Assembly (NCBI GenBank): GCA_026418275.1
Contig: JAOABQ010000019.1
Span: 1-62,598, forward strand
Source: Clostridia bacterium
GTDB lineage: Bacteria > Bacillota > Clostridia > Acetivibrionales > DSM-2933
DNA length: 62,598 bases
Direction of reading: 5' to 3'
Below the pieces are notes generated by a model. The model saw only the letters and a program-made list of their open reading frames with translations, ran no database searches and was not told the origin of the DNA. Below, in pieces: positions 42,456 through 51,165 of the stretch; within the stretch, counting starts at the first letter, position 1; each line of letters begins with the position of its first letter. The position numbers were made by a program, and so were the translations under genes.

Positions 42456-43445
42456 TTGTTTGAAATTATACTTCTCAATTGTTTTAAAAATTTGATGTTT
42501 CAAAGACCCCACCAGCTTTTAAAGGAATTTGGAAGACAAGGCTGGTTATCCGTATTATATAATCTTAGAGCCTCCTCAAGCAGTATGGATCTTTCAAGTG
42601 AAAATTTTTATATTTATAATAAAACCTGTCCTTCCCCCCAAAAACAGGATAAGCGTGTGCTTTGGATTCCCTATCCCCCCCTTTATAGTGAAATCGGTAA
42701 ATTCAATGAAGATCTTGTTATTTACGATTGTATTGATTATCCGGGTGAGGAATTCAGTCATTGGCAAAAGGGACTTCAAGTCTTACGTGAAAGGGCAGAT
42801 GTTATTTTTGTTACCTCAGAAACCCTCTATCAGTTTAATAAAAACTACAGAAGCAAAACCTTTATTTGTAAAAACGGTGCAGATTTCAGCCATTTTTCCA
42901 AAGCAATTCATCCGGATTTAAAACCGCCCCAGGATATAAAAAACATCAAAAGACCCATCATCGGTTATATGGGAGCTGTAGCCAAATGGATTGATTGGCG
43001 GCTCATCGATGCACTTTCTAAAAAAAAGCAGTTTTCACTGGTTTTTATCGGCCCGCTTTTCGGACTTTCCGAACCGCCGGTAAAGGCAAGCAATATCTTT
43101 TACTTGGGTAAAAAAGAATATGGAGAACTCCCCAACTACTTGCGATTTTTTGACGTTTGTATCATCCCCTTTCAAAAAAGCAATCTCACTAAAGCCTGCA
43201 ACCCCGTAAAAATGTATGAATACTTAAGTGCGGGCAAAAGTGTTGTGGCAACGGATCTTGACGAATGCAGAATTGATGTGGTAAAAGTATGCTCAACCCA
43301 TGAAGGATTCTATAATGGCATTATGTCATCCTTAAAAAGCACTCCGAAGGAAACGATAGATAAAAGAATTGCTTTTGCCAGGGAAAATTCCTGGGAGCAA
43401 AGGGTCAAACTAATCCGTTCGGTAATAGAGCCTAAATTACAGTAA
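42456..43445 (+). CDS. Glycosyltransferase, second of a tandem pair
   Basis: A 329-residue paralogue of the preceding gene: RPHQLLKEFGRQGWLSVLYN, VLWIPYPPLYSEIGKFNEDL, PIIGYMGAVAKWIDWRLID, YLGKKEYGELPNYLRFFDVC and CNPVKMYEYLSAGKSVVATD align motif by motif. TTG 42456 is the only plausible start, since the previous stop codon is at 42449-42451. Recent-type duplication of a whole gene, probably giving two successive sugar additions. Confidence 0.86.
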   Translation: MFEIILLNCFKNLMFQRPHQLLKEFGRQGWLSVLYNLRASSSSMDLSSENFYIYNKTCPSPQKQDKRVLWIPYPPLYSEIGKFNEDLVIYDCIDYPGEEFSHWQKGLQVLRERADVIFVTSETLYQFNKNYRSKTFICKNGADFSHFSKAIHPDLKPPQDIKNIKRPIIGYMGAVAKWIDWRLIDALSKKKQFSLVFIGPLFGLSEPPVKASNIFYLGKKEYGELPNYLRFFDVCIIPFQKSNLTKACNPVKMYEYLSAGKSVVATDLDECRIDVVKVCSTHEGFYNGIMSSLKSTPKETIDKRIAFARENSWEQRVKLIRSVIEPKLQ

Positions 43446-43503
43446 TATTTGAGTCAGGGAAAAATATAATATAGGTAAGCAACCTTTTATCCGCAGGTGT
43501 TTT

Positions 43504-44931
43504 ATGCATTACATATTCGGAAAAGACATGACAGCATTTAGTATTTTAGACCATCTTGAGGATGCAAAGTATGTTATGCGGCATGACAAGCTCTATATGT
43601 TTTTTATTAAGAACAATGCACTGACGCTGAATATATATAGCAACAACTCCAAACATTTACTAAACACCCTGATTGTACAGGATCATGTGAAAGTCGACTT
43701 TGGACTCTTTGTGGATGAAAAATCCAACATCCACATTGTCGCTACCACGAAGAAATACGACCTCTTATATATTGTCTTTGACGGCAGTTCCTTTGAGAGA
43801 GAAAGGCTTTATTCCCTCAATAACGATATGGGTATTCCAAGCAGCCCTCAAATCACTGTATCCAATCATTCCATTTGTATCCTATCCTCCTTTGTAACCA
43901 TCGGTACCCAACGAATGTGGTCTCTTTGGAGCTACCTTAAAACAGAGGGTCGTTGGAGCCGTAAAGTGATCGATAAATCATCCGGTCTCTGCTATAATGA
44001 GCACAGTTTTTCCTTTGACCAAACCGGAAACATCCATATTTTGTACCGGCATCTTGATCCTATGGGTCAATCCAACCTCAAGTATACCTTTTTTAAAGCC
44101 AGAGAACAGGAATGGGACCGTCCTAAAGTGGTCCTTGAAAATAACCAAAACAAATACCGGCCTACTGTTTTCATCAGCAAATCCAATGAGATATACTTTA
44201 TTTGGATTGAAATAAACGAGCAGATCTATCTCTGTTCTTCCCATAGAAAAGTCACTGAAGATTATTTCAAGGTAAACATATCCGAAGATATAGAAAACAT
44301 AGATATTTTTATGGACACAATTCATATTTGGGCAGTATCCTACCTAAAAAAGCGGTATTATTACGATTTATGCTGCAAAAAGCAGGTAAGCTTTAATTTA
44401 AGCCAAAAAGTACCTTTTAGAAAGGGTGAAAGCAGCTTGGATGCCAAGGTAAAACTTTTTCTAGACGTCAAAAGAGAACTTGAATACCAGCTTAAAGAGC
44501 TTCAAAACAGCCTGGACACTGAAAACTCCAAAAGAATAGCGTACCTTAATGCGTTAACCATAGAAAAGGAAAGAATTTTAGAAGAAAAGAAAAAAGCTCA
44601 AGAGGAAAACGTTTTTTTACTGGAAGATAATAAAAAAATTCTGGAAGAAAATCAAAGGTATTTGGAAGAAAACCATGTGCTCCAGGAGGATCAGGAAAAG
44701 TGCAAACGTGAATTGGAGCAAAAAGAAAAGCGGCTCACAGAGTTATCGAATCTGATTAACCGGATTCTAAACGAAAACAGCGAACTTACCCAGCGCCTTG
44801 AAACCTTGGAAAAGGAAAAATTTGTCCGTGAAAATTTGAAACCGGAGGGTACTCTTGAGTACCTGAATCCTGTAAAAAAGAAGGGTTCGGACCTTATTAG
44901 AAAGCTTCTGGATTTTATCGGAAAGGAATAA
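43504..44931 (+). CDS. Beta-propeller-like protein with long C-terminal coiled coil
   Basis: A 475-residue protein with no signal peptide. Residues about 1-290 have repeated beta blades with the pattern of BNR/propeller proteins (VDFGLFVDEKSNIHIVATTK, NEHSFSFDQTGNIHILYRHL, YRPTVFISKSNEIYFIWIEI). Residues about 310-450 are a charged coiled coil (LEEKKKAQEENVFLLEDNKK, QKEKRLTELSNLINRILNEN). It lies 58 bases after the tandem glycosyltransferases and ends in a strong terminator. It might be a scaffold that tethers glycan enzymes or a coat fibre; I cannot decide. Confidence 0.65.
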   Translation: MHYIFGKDMTAFSILDHLEDAKYVMRHDKLYMFFIKNNALTLNIYSNNSKHLLNTLIVQDHVKVDFGLFVDEKSNIHIVATTKKYDLLYIVFDGSSFERERLYSLNNDMGIPSSPQITVSNHSICILSSFVTIGTQRMWSLWSYLKTEGRWSRKVIDKSSGLCYNEHSFSFDQTGNIHILYRHLDPMGQSNLKYTFFKAREQEWDRPKVVLENNQNKYRPTVFISKSNEIYFIWIEINEQIYLCSSHRKVTEDYFKVNISEDIENIDIFMDTIHIWAVSYLKKRYYYDLCCKKQVSFNLSQKVPFRKGESSLDAKVKLFLDVKRELEYQLKELQNSLDTENSKRIAYLNALTIEKERILEEKKKAQEENVFLLEDNKKILEENQRYLEENHVLQEDQEKCKRELEQKEKRLTELSNLINRILNENSELTQRLETLEKEKFVRENLKPEGTLEYLNPVKKKGSDLIRKLLDFIGKE

Positions 44932-44951
44932 ATAAACCACTCAACAATACC

Positions 44952-44986
44952 AATAGCCTCAAAGATTGATTTGAGGCTATTTTTTG
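44952..44986 (+). terminator. Terminator after the glycosyltransferase operon
   Basis: AATAGCCTCAAA (44952-44963) pairs with TTTGAGGCTATT (44970-44981), then TTTT. Confidence 0.92.
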
Positions 44987-45018
44987 ACTCTGGTTTTTGT
45001 TTTTGACTATATCTAAAT

Positions 45019-46335
45019 TTATTGTCTTCCTACACCCTGATATGAAAAACCACAGCTTTTTACATACTGGGGATCATATACATTTCTCAGGTCAATAAAA
45101 ACCGGCGTATTCACATTTAATTTCAGTATCTCAAAATCAAGGTTTTTAAAATCATCCCACTCGGTAATCAATACGATGCAATCACTGTTTTCACAGGCGG
45201 TATATACATCCTTGCTGTAAATTATATTTAAATCTCCAAGGGCCCTTTTGGTATTCTCCATTGCCTTCGGGTCATACACCTTGACCTTCGCCATTCCCTC
45301 CAGCAGCGCCTTGATAATCGGAATAGCCGGTGACTCCCTTATATCGTCTGTCCCAGGCTTGAAAGAGAGGCCCAGCACAGTAATCACCTTGTTTTGTAGT
45401 TCTCCAAGCGCTTTTTTGATTTTTCTCACCATCAATTTACTCTGATCATAATTAACACGGATGGTGCTTTTCACAATTTTAGGCGTATAGCCCAATCTTC
45501 TCCCTATTCCGACAAAAGCCCTGGTATCCTTTGGAAAACAACTTCCGCCATACCCCGGACCTGGATTTAAGAATTTGGGGCCGATTCGTTTATCAAGTCC
45601 CATCGCCTTTGAAACAACTGTTACATCTGCGCCGCAGAGATCGCACATATTGGCAATCTCATTAATAAAGCTTACTTTGGTAGCCAAAAAGGTATTCGAA
45701 GCATATTTAATCATTTCTGCGGTTTCAATGTTGGTGCTGATGAGCGGAATCCCCATAAGAAGCTGAACATTATATATTTCTTTCATTAAGCTTATGGCTC
45801 TTTCACTATCCGCTCCGATTACAATCCTGTCCGGTTGGATGCAATCGGGTACTGCACTTCCCTCCCGAAGGAACTCAGGGTTTGAAACGATGTCAAAGGC
45901 AGTCTCAAGCCCCCTTCGAGCAAAAACCTTTTTCACTATATTTTTAATTTTCCGTCCAGTTCCCACCGGTACAGTACTTTTATTGACAATGACCCTATAG
46001 CTATCCATGTTTTCGGCAATTTCGGTCACTGCACGAAACACAAAGCTGAGATCTGTTGAATCATCCTGTAAAGTTGGTGTATTCACAGTAAGGAATATAA
46101 CCTCGGAGTTATGAACCGCCTCTTTTATTTTTGTAGTAAACCTCAACCTACCCAGTAGAGCGTTCCTTTTTACTATTTCCTCCAGCCCAGGCTCGTAAAT
46201 CGGTATGATCTCATTATTCAAATTTGCAATTTTTTCTTCATCCTTGTCTACACAAATTACATTCATCCCAAGTTCTGCCAGGCAAGCCCCGGTTACAAGC
46301 CCCACGTACCCGGCACCAATAAATGATATATTCAT
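45019..46335 (-). CDS. ugd: UDP-glucose 6-dehydrogenase
   Basis: A 438-residue enzyme that oxidises UDP-glucose to UDP-glucuronate with two NAD. N-terminal Rossmann motif GAGYVGLVTGACLAELG, NKSTVPVGT, catalytic Cys in GYGGSCFPKDT, and GLSFKPGTDDIRESPA in the C-terminal domain. Full length, TuaD/Ugd type. It is followed by a minus-strand glycosyltransferase upstream (46365) by 29 bases, so the two are likely co-transcribed. It supplies acidic sugar for the surface polymer. Confidence 0.95.
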   Translation of the reverse strand: MNISFIGAGYVGLVTGACLAELGMNVICVDKDEEKIANLNNEIIPIYEPGLEEIVKRNALLGRLRFTTKIKEAVHNSEVIFLTVNTPTLQDDSTDLSFVFRAVTEIAENMDSYRVIVNKSTVPVGTGRKIKNIVKKVFARRGLETAFDIVSNPEFLREGSAVPDCIQPDRIVIGADSERAISLMKEIYNVQLLMGIPLISTNIETAEMIKYASNTFLATKVSFINEIANMCDLCGADVTVVSKAMGLDKRIGPKFLNPGPGYGGSCFPKDTRAFVGIGRRLGYTPKIVKSTIRVNYDQSKLMVRKIKKALGELQNKVITVLGLSFKPGTDDIRESPAIPIIKALLEGMAKVKVYDPKAMENTKRALGDLNIIYSKDVYTACENSDCIVLITEWDDFKNLDFEILKLNVNTPVFIDLRNVYDPQYVKSCGFSYQGVGRQ

Positions 46336-46364
46336 ACCATTACCACCTTTCTCAAGTATGCCGG

Positions 46365-47501
46365 TTAATCTCCTTTTAAGTTTTTAAATGCTTCCTTGGC
46401 TACCCGTTCCCAGTTATAGATATCCTCGGCAAGCCTTCGCCCCTCTTTCCCAATCTCCTGTGCTTCAGATGGGTTGTTCAAAAGGTAGGTTATTTTTTCC
46501 TCAAAGGCATTGGGATCATTGTATACGTTGATGGCAAAGCCGTTTTGGCCCTCCACGATCACTTCCGCATTTCCTCCACGGTTTGTGGTGATAATAGGAA
46601 GCCCTGCTGCCATCGCCTCATAATGAACCCTTGCCAGCGGCTCTTCCCACTGGGATGCGCAAACAAAAACATCTCCCAGATTATAATACATGGGAATTTC
46701 AGAGGGGGGAAGAAAACCTGTCAGTATGACCGGACCGTTCAAACCCTTTGAAAAATTTTTGAGGGCCCTTGTATAATCGTCCTGCTCGTTTTTGCCGTAC
46801 CATTTGCTTCCGACTATAACTAATGCGACTTTGGGATCCTGCTCCATAATCTTTTTCATTGCCTTTAAAAGTATATGGACTCCTTTTTTTTCACTAAGCC
46901 GGCCAACATAAAGTACAACTTTGTAGTCCTTTATATTGTATTTTTCCTTCAGATTATCCTTAATAGAGAGTCCTTCCTCTGTCCAGCCAGGCTTATATAG
47001 ACTTGTATCCACCCCGGAATATACCACGTTTAACTTATCTTTTGCAGTGGGATGCAATTTCTCTATACCATCTGCAATAAACTTGCTCACGGTATTCATA
47101 AACTCTACCCTGTCAATACATTCCCGCGCTTCCTCCTGGGAGATTTTTTCCGCATGGAACATTTCATTATGAAGGCTCAGACTAAATTTAGTTTGAGGGA
47201 TTCCCTCACTCAAGGATAATACCCATAAGGGTCTGTTAAAGACATGTACCCAGTCAAAGCCTTCCGAGAGCCTTTCCTTCACGCCGTTAATATATTTCAT
47301 TTTGGAGTTTGCAGGAAGGCGTACAAACTTAACATTTCCCTTGACCTCTTCACCGGGCAGATCAGGATGCTCAATCCCAAAAACAGTAATATTATGCTCT
47401 TTAGACAAATAAGGAACAATACCGTCTATATATAGTTGAACTGCACCACCTGCGATGGGTGGAACAGGAAGTTTCTCCGTACATACGAGGGCTATATTCA
47501 T
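46365..47501 (-). CDS. GT4 glycosyltransferase, CotSA-like
   Basis: A 378-residue GT-B enzyme. N-terminal loop PVPPIAGGAVQLYIDGIVPY; donor domain with VLYVGRLSEKKGVHILLKAM, YKPGWTEEG and EEPLARVHYEAMAAGLPIIT. The closest described relative by layout and neighbours is CotSA, a glycosyltransferase-like protein of the Bacillus subtilis spore coat found next to cotS. Here two CotS-family genes follow upstream on the same strand. A structured leader is just before its start. Confidence 0.85.
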   Translation of the reverse strand: MNIALVCTEKLPVPPIAGGAVQLYIDGIVPYLSKEHNITVFGIEHPDLPGEEVKGNVKFVRLPANSKMKYINGVKERLSEGFDWVHVFNRPLWVLSLSEGIPQTKFSLSLHNEMFHAEKISQEEARECIDRVEFMNTVSKFIADGIEKLHPTAKDKLNVVYSGVDTSLYKPGWTEEGLSIKDNLKEKYNIKDYKVVLYVGRLSEKKGVHILLKAMKKIMEQDPKVALVIVGSKWYGKNEQDDYTRALKNFSKGLNGPVILTGFLPPSEIPMYYNLGDVFVCASQWEEPLARVHYEAMAAGLPIITTNRGGNAEVIVEGQNGFAINVYNDPNAFEEKITYLLNNPSEAQEIGKEGRRLAEDIYNWERVAKEAFKNLKGD

Positions 47502-47545
47502 ATTACCTCACCTCTTTTTTCTTTCAAGTGACAACATGTATTGAT

Positions 47546-47597
47546 CCGGCATCAAAGCCTTGCTTTGCCGGCCGGTGCTGCAAGGAAACTTCCTTGC
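47546..47597 (-). promoter_or_regulatory. Two-hairpin leader before the CotSA-like gene
   Basis: In RNA sense, GCAAGGAA/TTCCTTGC (47597-47580) is followed by CCGGC-AAAGC paired with GCTTT and GCCGG with a bulge (47571-47546). Only about 45 bases separate it from the start codon. Candidate cis-regulatory RNA or a terminator relic. Confidence 0.5.
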
Positions 47598-47631
47598 TTA
47601 CACTTTGTCATTTTCTATACTTCATTAATAA

Positions 47632-47731
47632 TATAGATCGCACTAAAAACTTTACATTTGACAGAGCATTGAACGAGGGGTTTTAGCAATCATTGCGACA
47701 GGCAAGTGTAAAAAGTTTTTTGCGCTATCAA
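47632..47731 (+). mobile_element. MITE-like element family C, copy 2
   Basis: About 100 bases. Left end ATAGATCGCACTAAAAACTT and a right end complementary to it (AAAAGTTTTTTGCGCTATC); the interior keeps GAGCATT, GAACGA and TTTTAGC-like blocks of copy 1. The rest of the 47502-47829 gap is the leader and AT-rich sequence. Confidence 0.78.
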
Positions 47732-47829
47732 TCGTTTAAATGCATATGGGGGACCAACCATGAAAGTGATTTTATTAAAGTATGAAAGCAAATAAAACGT
47801 GTTTCCAACTTGAAACCACTACTTCACGT

Positions 47830-48852
47830 TTAGTTACCTATAAGTCCTAAAAGAATAGAAACCTTATTCTGCTCTAATGATGCTATTTTCTCAATTTCTT
47901 GAGACTTTAAAAGCTTATTGTTCAGGAATAGATTTTTAACCAACCCATAGAACCAATGGGGATACAAGAGGTCAATATATAAGACATTGAGCTCCTCCTT
48001 GGATTGAGGATTGACTTTCATATACCAGTTCACTACTTCGTATATGTTTTCCAAATCCCACTGACCCTTGTTCTCAGCCCGTTTTCCGATAATTTTTCTC
48101 AAATCCCGGGCCGGAAGATCGTAGGTTACTCCATCCAAGTCAAGAACAAAAACACCCTGATCGGTTAAAATTGCATTTCCCTTTCCATAGTCCTGATGAC
48201 AGAGCACAATGGATTCAGAACCTTCGGCCGTCAAATCCTTGTATTGAGATTTACCAATCAACTGGATACTCTGATTGGCTATATCCACCATCGAATCTAC
48301 GTATTTAAGATAGGCTCCGTAGCAAGCTGTAGAGGATTTAGTCTTTGAAAGTTCTTTCCATTCAACAAATTTATTTCTCATGGACTCGTACTGATCCGGC
48401 CATTTTCCGAGTTTGGTTGATACTCTGCCTTCTTCGGGAGGTTTATACCCTTTGGATGTAACATGGAAAGCTGCAAGCCCTTCCAGTGCTTGACTCAGAT
48501 CTTTCTTATCCCCAAAGTTCAAGTCACTTCCCGGAATCCATTCATACAAAACAAACAATTGATCATTATACGTAACAATCGGATTACCTCTTTTATCCGG
48601 ATAAATTCCAGGCACGTTTCCATTTTTTCCACGGATATATACTTGTGCATTCACAGAAAATAATGCTTTATCCATGGTCTGTTTCAATCTTTTTAGGCAT
48701 ATTATCCTATCTTCCGTTTTAATCTTCCAAACGGTTTTAATTGATCCGCCCTGTATTACCGATACGTTTTGCGGAACAATATCATAGTCCTTTAAGACCT
48801 GATTTGCCAAATCAATCAAATTGCTGGCTGACTCTACCAGTTTTTCTCCCAT
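47830..48852 (-). CDS. CotS-family spore coat protein (kinase-like fold)
   Basis: A 340-residue protein of the CotS/YsxE/YutH family, related to aminoglycoside phosphotransferase-like kinases. The catalytic-loop segment reads IVLCHQDYGKGNAIL, followed by FVLDLDGVTYDLPARDLRKI; the later YIDLLYPHWFYGLV is typical of CotS proteins. The family coats spores in Bacillus and clostridia; kinase activity is unproven. ATG 48852 follows AAGGACTG; the longer frame to 48876 lacks a site. It has the 48886 paralogue upstream. Confidence 0.88.
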   Translation of the reverse strand: MGEKLVESASNLIDLANQVLKDYDIVPQNVSVIQGGSIKTVWKIKTEDRIICLKRLKQTMDKALFSVNAQVYIRGKNGNVPGIYPDKRGNPIVTYNDQLFVLYEWIPGSDLNFGDKKDLSQALEGLAAFHVTSKGYKPPEEGRVSTKLGKWPDQYESMRNKFVEWKELSKTKSSTACYGAYLKYVDSMVDIANQSIQLIGKSQYKDLTAEGSESIVLCHQDYGKGNAILTDQGVFVLDLDGVTYDLPARDLRKIIGKRAENKGQWDLENIYEVVNWYMKVNPQSKEELNVLYIDLLYPHWFYGLVKNLFLNNKLLKSQEIEKIASLEQNKVSILLGLIGN

Positions 48853-48885
48853 TTTTGTCAGTCCTTTCATTGCCAAATCGTAAAA

Positions 48886-49920
48886 CTAAATACTATTTAA
48901 AATGGAATCAAAATCCTCCAGGATAGGAGCAATTGTTTTTTCCATCCCAGTCATTTCCTTGATTCTCTTTAAATACTTTTCGTCTGTCCATTCCTTATCT
49001 CTTCTATAGTAATACTTGTTCATGGCGCCCAAAAACAGGTGGGGATACATTAAATCCAGCATGACAACCTTCCATTCGGAGACTGACAGCGGATTCTCAG
49101 ACTGGTAGCAGCTGAAGATTTTTTTTGCAAGCTCCATATCCCACTTTCCGTTCTTTTTCATGATTTTATTGAGAAGCTTTCTGATATCTCTGGCAGGAAT
49201 ATCTATGGTTAAGGAATCGGTATCGATAATGAATACATCTCCATTTGCATCCATGATCAAATTGCCGGCAGCAAAATCCTGATGGCACAGGCAGCCGGTA
49301 TTCGTTCCCTTTTCAACCCAGGCTTTGTACTCTTCGCCTTTTAGCCCTTCAATTGCATGATTGGCCCTTTCCAAAAAGTAGGGAAATTCCTTTATAATCC
49401 ACTTGCCGATAGCTTGGGGCTCAGTGGTTGAAAGTTCCTTCTCATAGAAATTTTTCATATCCTCCAAGTCACTGCTGTAGTCCTCAATCCACTTTCCGAT
49501 GTGAATTTTAGGCTTGGAGTCGGGCAAAGGGAAAAAACCCTCGGAAGCCTTATGAAACTTAGCCAGTTCTTTTACAATTTTCGACAGTTCCTTTGGTGAA
49601 TTATAATTGGGGTTCCTTCCCAAAACAGCATCAATCACTATATAACAAGTTTCGTCAATTTTTACGTATTCTCTGCTGTCTTTGGTTTTATTTACGCTGG
49701 GAATTTTGATCCCATTTTTTATAAGATGGCTTACCGCATGTAAAATATGTTTAAGCGTATCTTCTGAATTGGAAATTTTCTTCAAAATCTTTAACCCGTT
49801 TTGAATTTCTATCCACCAGACACCCTTTTTATCTTTATAGGATTCATTTTTAATCCCTAATACACTTAAGTCATAATTACTTAGAACAAGCTCTAATGGC
49901 TCTCCGTTAAAAGAAGGCAA
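48886..49920 (-). CDS. CotS-family spore coat protein (kinase-like fold), paralogue
   Basis: A 344-residue paralogue of the 47830 product: TGCLCHQDFAAGNLIM, VFIIDTDSLTIDIPARDIRK and VVMLDLMYPHLFLGAM align. It starts at TTG 49920 after AAGGAGGGG. Together with its neighbour and the CotSA-like transferase it forms a coat gene set of the CotSA-CotS type. Confidence 0.88.
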   Translation of the reverse strand: MPSFNGEPLELVLSNYDLSVLGIKNESYKDKKGVWWIEIQNGLKILKKISNSEDTLKHILHAVSHLIKNGIKIPSVNKTKDSREYVKIDETCYIVIDAVLGRNPNYNSPKELSKIVKELAKFHKASEGFFPLPDSKPKIHIGKWIEDYSSDLEDMKNFYEKELSTTEPQAIGKWIIKEFPYFLERANHAIEGLKGEEYKAWVEKGTNTGCLCHQDFAAGNLIMDANGDVFIIDTDSLTIDIPARDIRKLLNKIMKKNGKWDMELAKKIFSCYQSENPLSVSEWKVVMLDLMYPHLFLGAMNKYYYRRDKEWTDEKYLKRIKEMTGMEKTIAPILEDFDSILNSI

Positions 49921-49996
49921 AGTAATCCCCTCCTTATATTTAAGAGGTATTAGAGGGGAAGATCCCCGCTAATACCCTTAAAAAATTCATACATTT

Positions 49997-50266
49997 TTAC
50001 TTAAACCATTCGTCTTCTTTTTCTTCTTCTTCTTCTTCCTCTTCTTCGCCGCGGTCTACTTCTTTATCCCATGATACTTTAATGGAAAGGCCGCCGCCAA
50101 ATTCGTCTTCTTCATATTTAACTTTGAATTCCAATTCATAATCGTCGGGAATATTTACTCTTTGTCCTTCAATTTCCAATTTACCCGCAAAAACCAACGG
50201 AATTACTCTTTTTAAATAATCAACTAAATCTCCCTTTGAACCAATGTTTGCTTCTTGATACTTCAT
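49997..50266 (-). CDS. Amphi-Trp domain protein
   Basis: An 89-residue protein with SKGDLVDYLKRVIPLVFAGK, VNIPDDYELEFKVKYEEDE and a closing strand ending in KVSWDKEV, the pattern of amphi-Trp domains. The C-terminus is an acidic run of Glu followed by DEWFK. ATG 50266 follows GGGAGGA. Role unknown. Confidence 0.75.
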   Translation of the reverse strand: MKYQEANIGSKGDLVDYLKRVIPLVFAGKLEIEGQRVNIPDDYELEFKVKYEEDEFGGGLSIKVSWDKEVDRGEEEEEEEEEKEDEWFK

Positions 50267-50466
50267 AGAAAAATCCTCCCTCAATTTTTATTATAGGAAC
50301 TGTTTCTTTTACATAATATGTAACAAATTAAATTTATGTTCACCCTTTTTTACAAAAAATTAACGTATATATAACACAAAAAATTTATTCCATTCTGCCT
50401 TCCCAGCCATCCCTAAAATTGTTGGATGACTGCTTGACACTATGTAAGATTTTTTATACGTTATAT

Positions 50467-50510
50467 ATAGAAAAAAAGCCCCCTTGGACTTAACCTGAGA
50501 GGCCAGAAAA
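50467..50510 (-). terminator. Probable terminator of the 50528 gene
   Basis: In RNA sense GGCCTCTCAGG and CCAAGGGGGC form an imperfect stem followed by a run of T. Confidence 0.5.
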
Positions 50511-50527
50511 GATTTCATTTATATAAT

Positions 50528-50911
50528 TTAATCGTCATCATCTTCATCATTCAAATTAATGAGATCCTTGTAAAGTACGGTGTTCCCTTCCTGATTTCTG
50601 CTGCAGGTACACGGATCAGTAACTCCAAAGCAATTTACAATTACATGGTCACATGCATCGGTGATGATCCGTATTTCATAATGTGTAACACCAGCCACTC
50701 CGGAGTTGAAATACTGGGCATTTTTAGGTCCCACTTTTATTGCATGATTCGGTATTACATATAATTCAATCGGGTTATTGGGGTTGGTCCAATTTATTAC
50801 TTTCACATCTACCCAATGTGGCTTACAATCCAAATTCTCCACGGTAACATGTGCAAAATTGGTTTCCGCATGTTTATTAAGTATTCCGGTAGTCAATATC
50901 TTTTTTGACAT
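50528..50911 (-). CDS. Putative spore-surface protein with acidic tail
   Basis: A 127-residue beta-rich protein without signal peptide. It opens MSKKILTTGILNKHAETNFA, has NLDCKPHWVDVKVINWTNPN and CDHVIVNCFGVTDPCTCSRN with five Cys, and ends NLNDEDDDD. GGGAGGTG precedes ATG 50911. The composition and neighbours (CotS set) suggest a coat or exosporium protein; family not recognised. Confidence 0.6.
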   Translation of the reverse strand: MSKKILTTGILNKHAETNFAHVTVENLDCKPHWVDVKVINWTNPNNPIELYVIPNHAIKVGPKNAQYFNSGVAGVTHYEIRIITDACDHVIVNCFGVTDPCTCSRNQEGNTVLYKDLINLNDEDDDD

Positions 50912-51015
50912 GTTAAGTCACCTCCCTTAGTCCAGTAAACTACTTATGTCGATTAATATCATCTTATTCCATCCATCCTATAAGTGTGATAATTTTTACG
51001 AGTTCACTTTGCTTT

Positions 51016-51059
51016 TCAGATAACAAAAGATAAACATAGCAGCATACGAGAGATGAAAC
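51016..51059 (+). mobile_element. MITE-like element family B, left-end fragment
   Basis: CAGATAACAAAAGATAAACA then GCATACGAGAGATGAAAC matches the left 40 bases of family B. No right end is found before the palindrome at 51076. Confidence 0.65.
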
Positions 51060-51075
51060 TTCATTTGCAAGTGCC

Positions 51076-51121
51076 CATGAAAAATACCCGGGAGATTATA
51101 ATCTCCCGGGTATTTTTCATG
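51076..51121. terminator. 46-base perfect palindrome, bidirectional terminator
   Basis: Each half is 23 bases: CATGAAAAATACCCGGGAGA and then TTA, followed by its complement with no gap. The CCCGGGAGAT core and T-rich ends suit termination of the 51166 gene on the minus strand. Confidence 0.85.
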
Positions 51122-51165
51122 CATTTATAATATGCTTTATAATTTACTTTTCACGCAGCTAGGTA

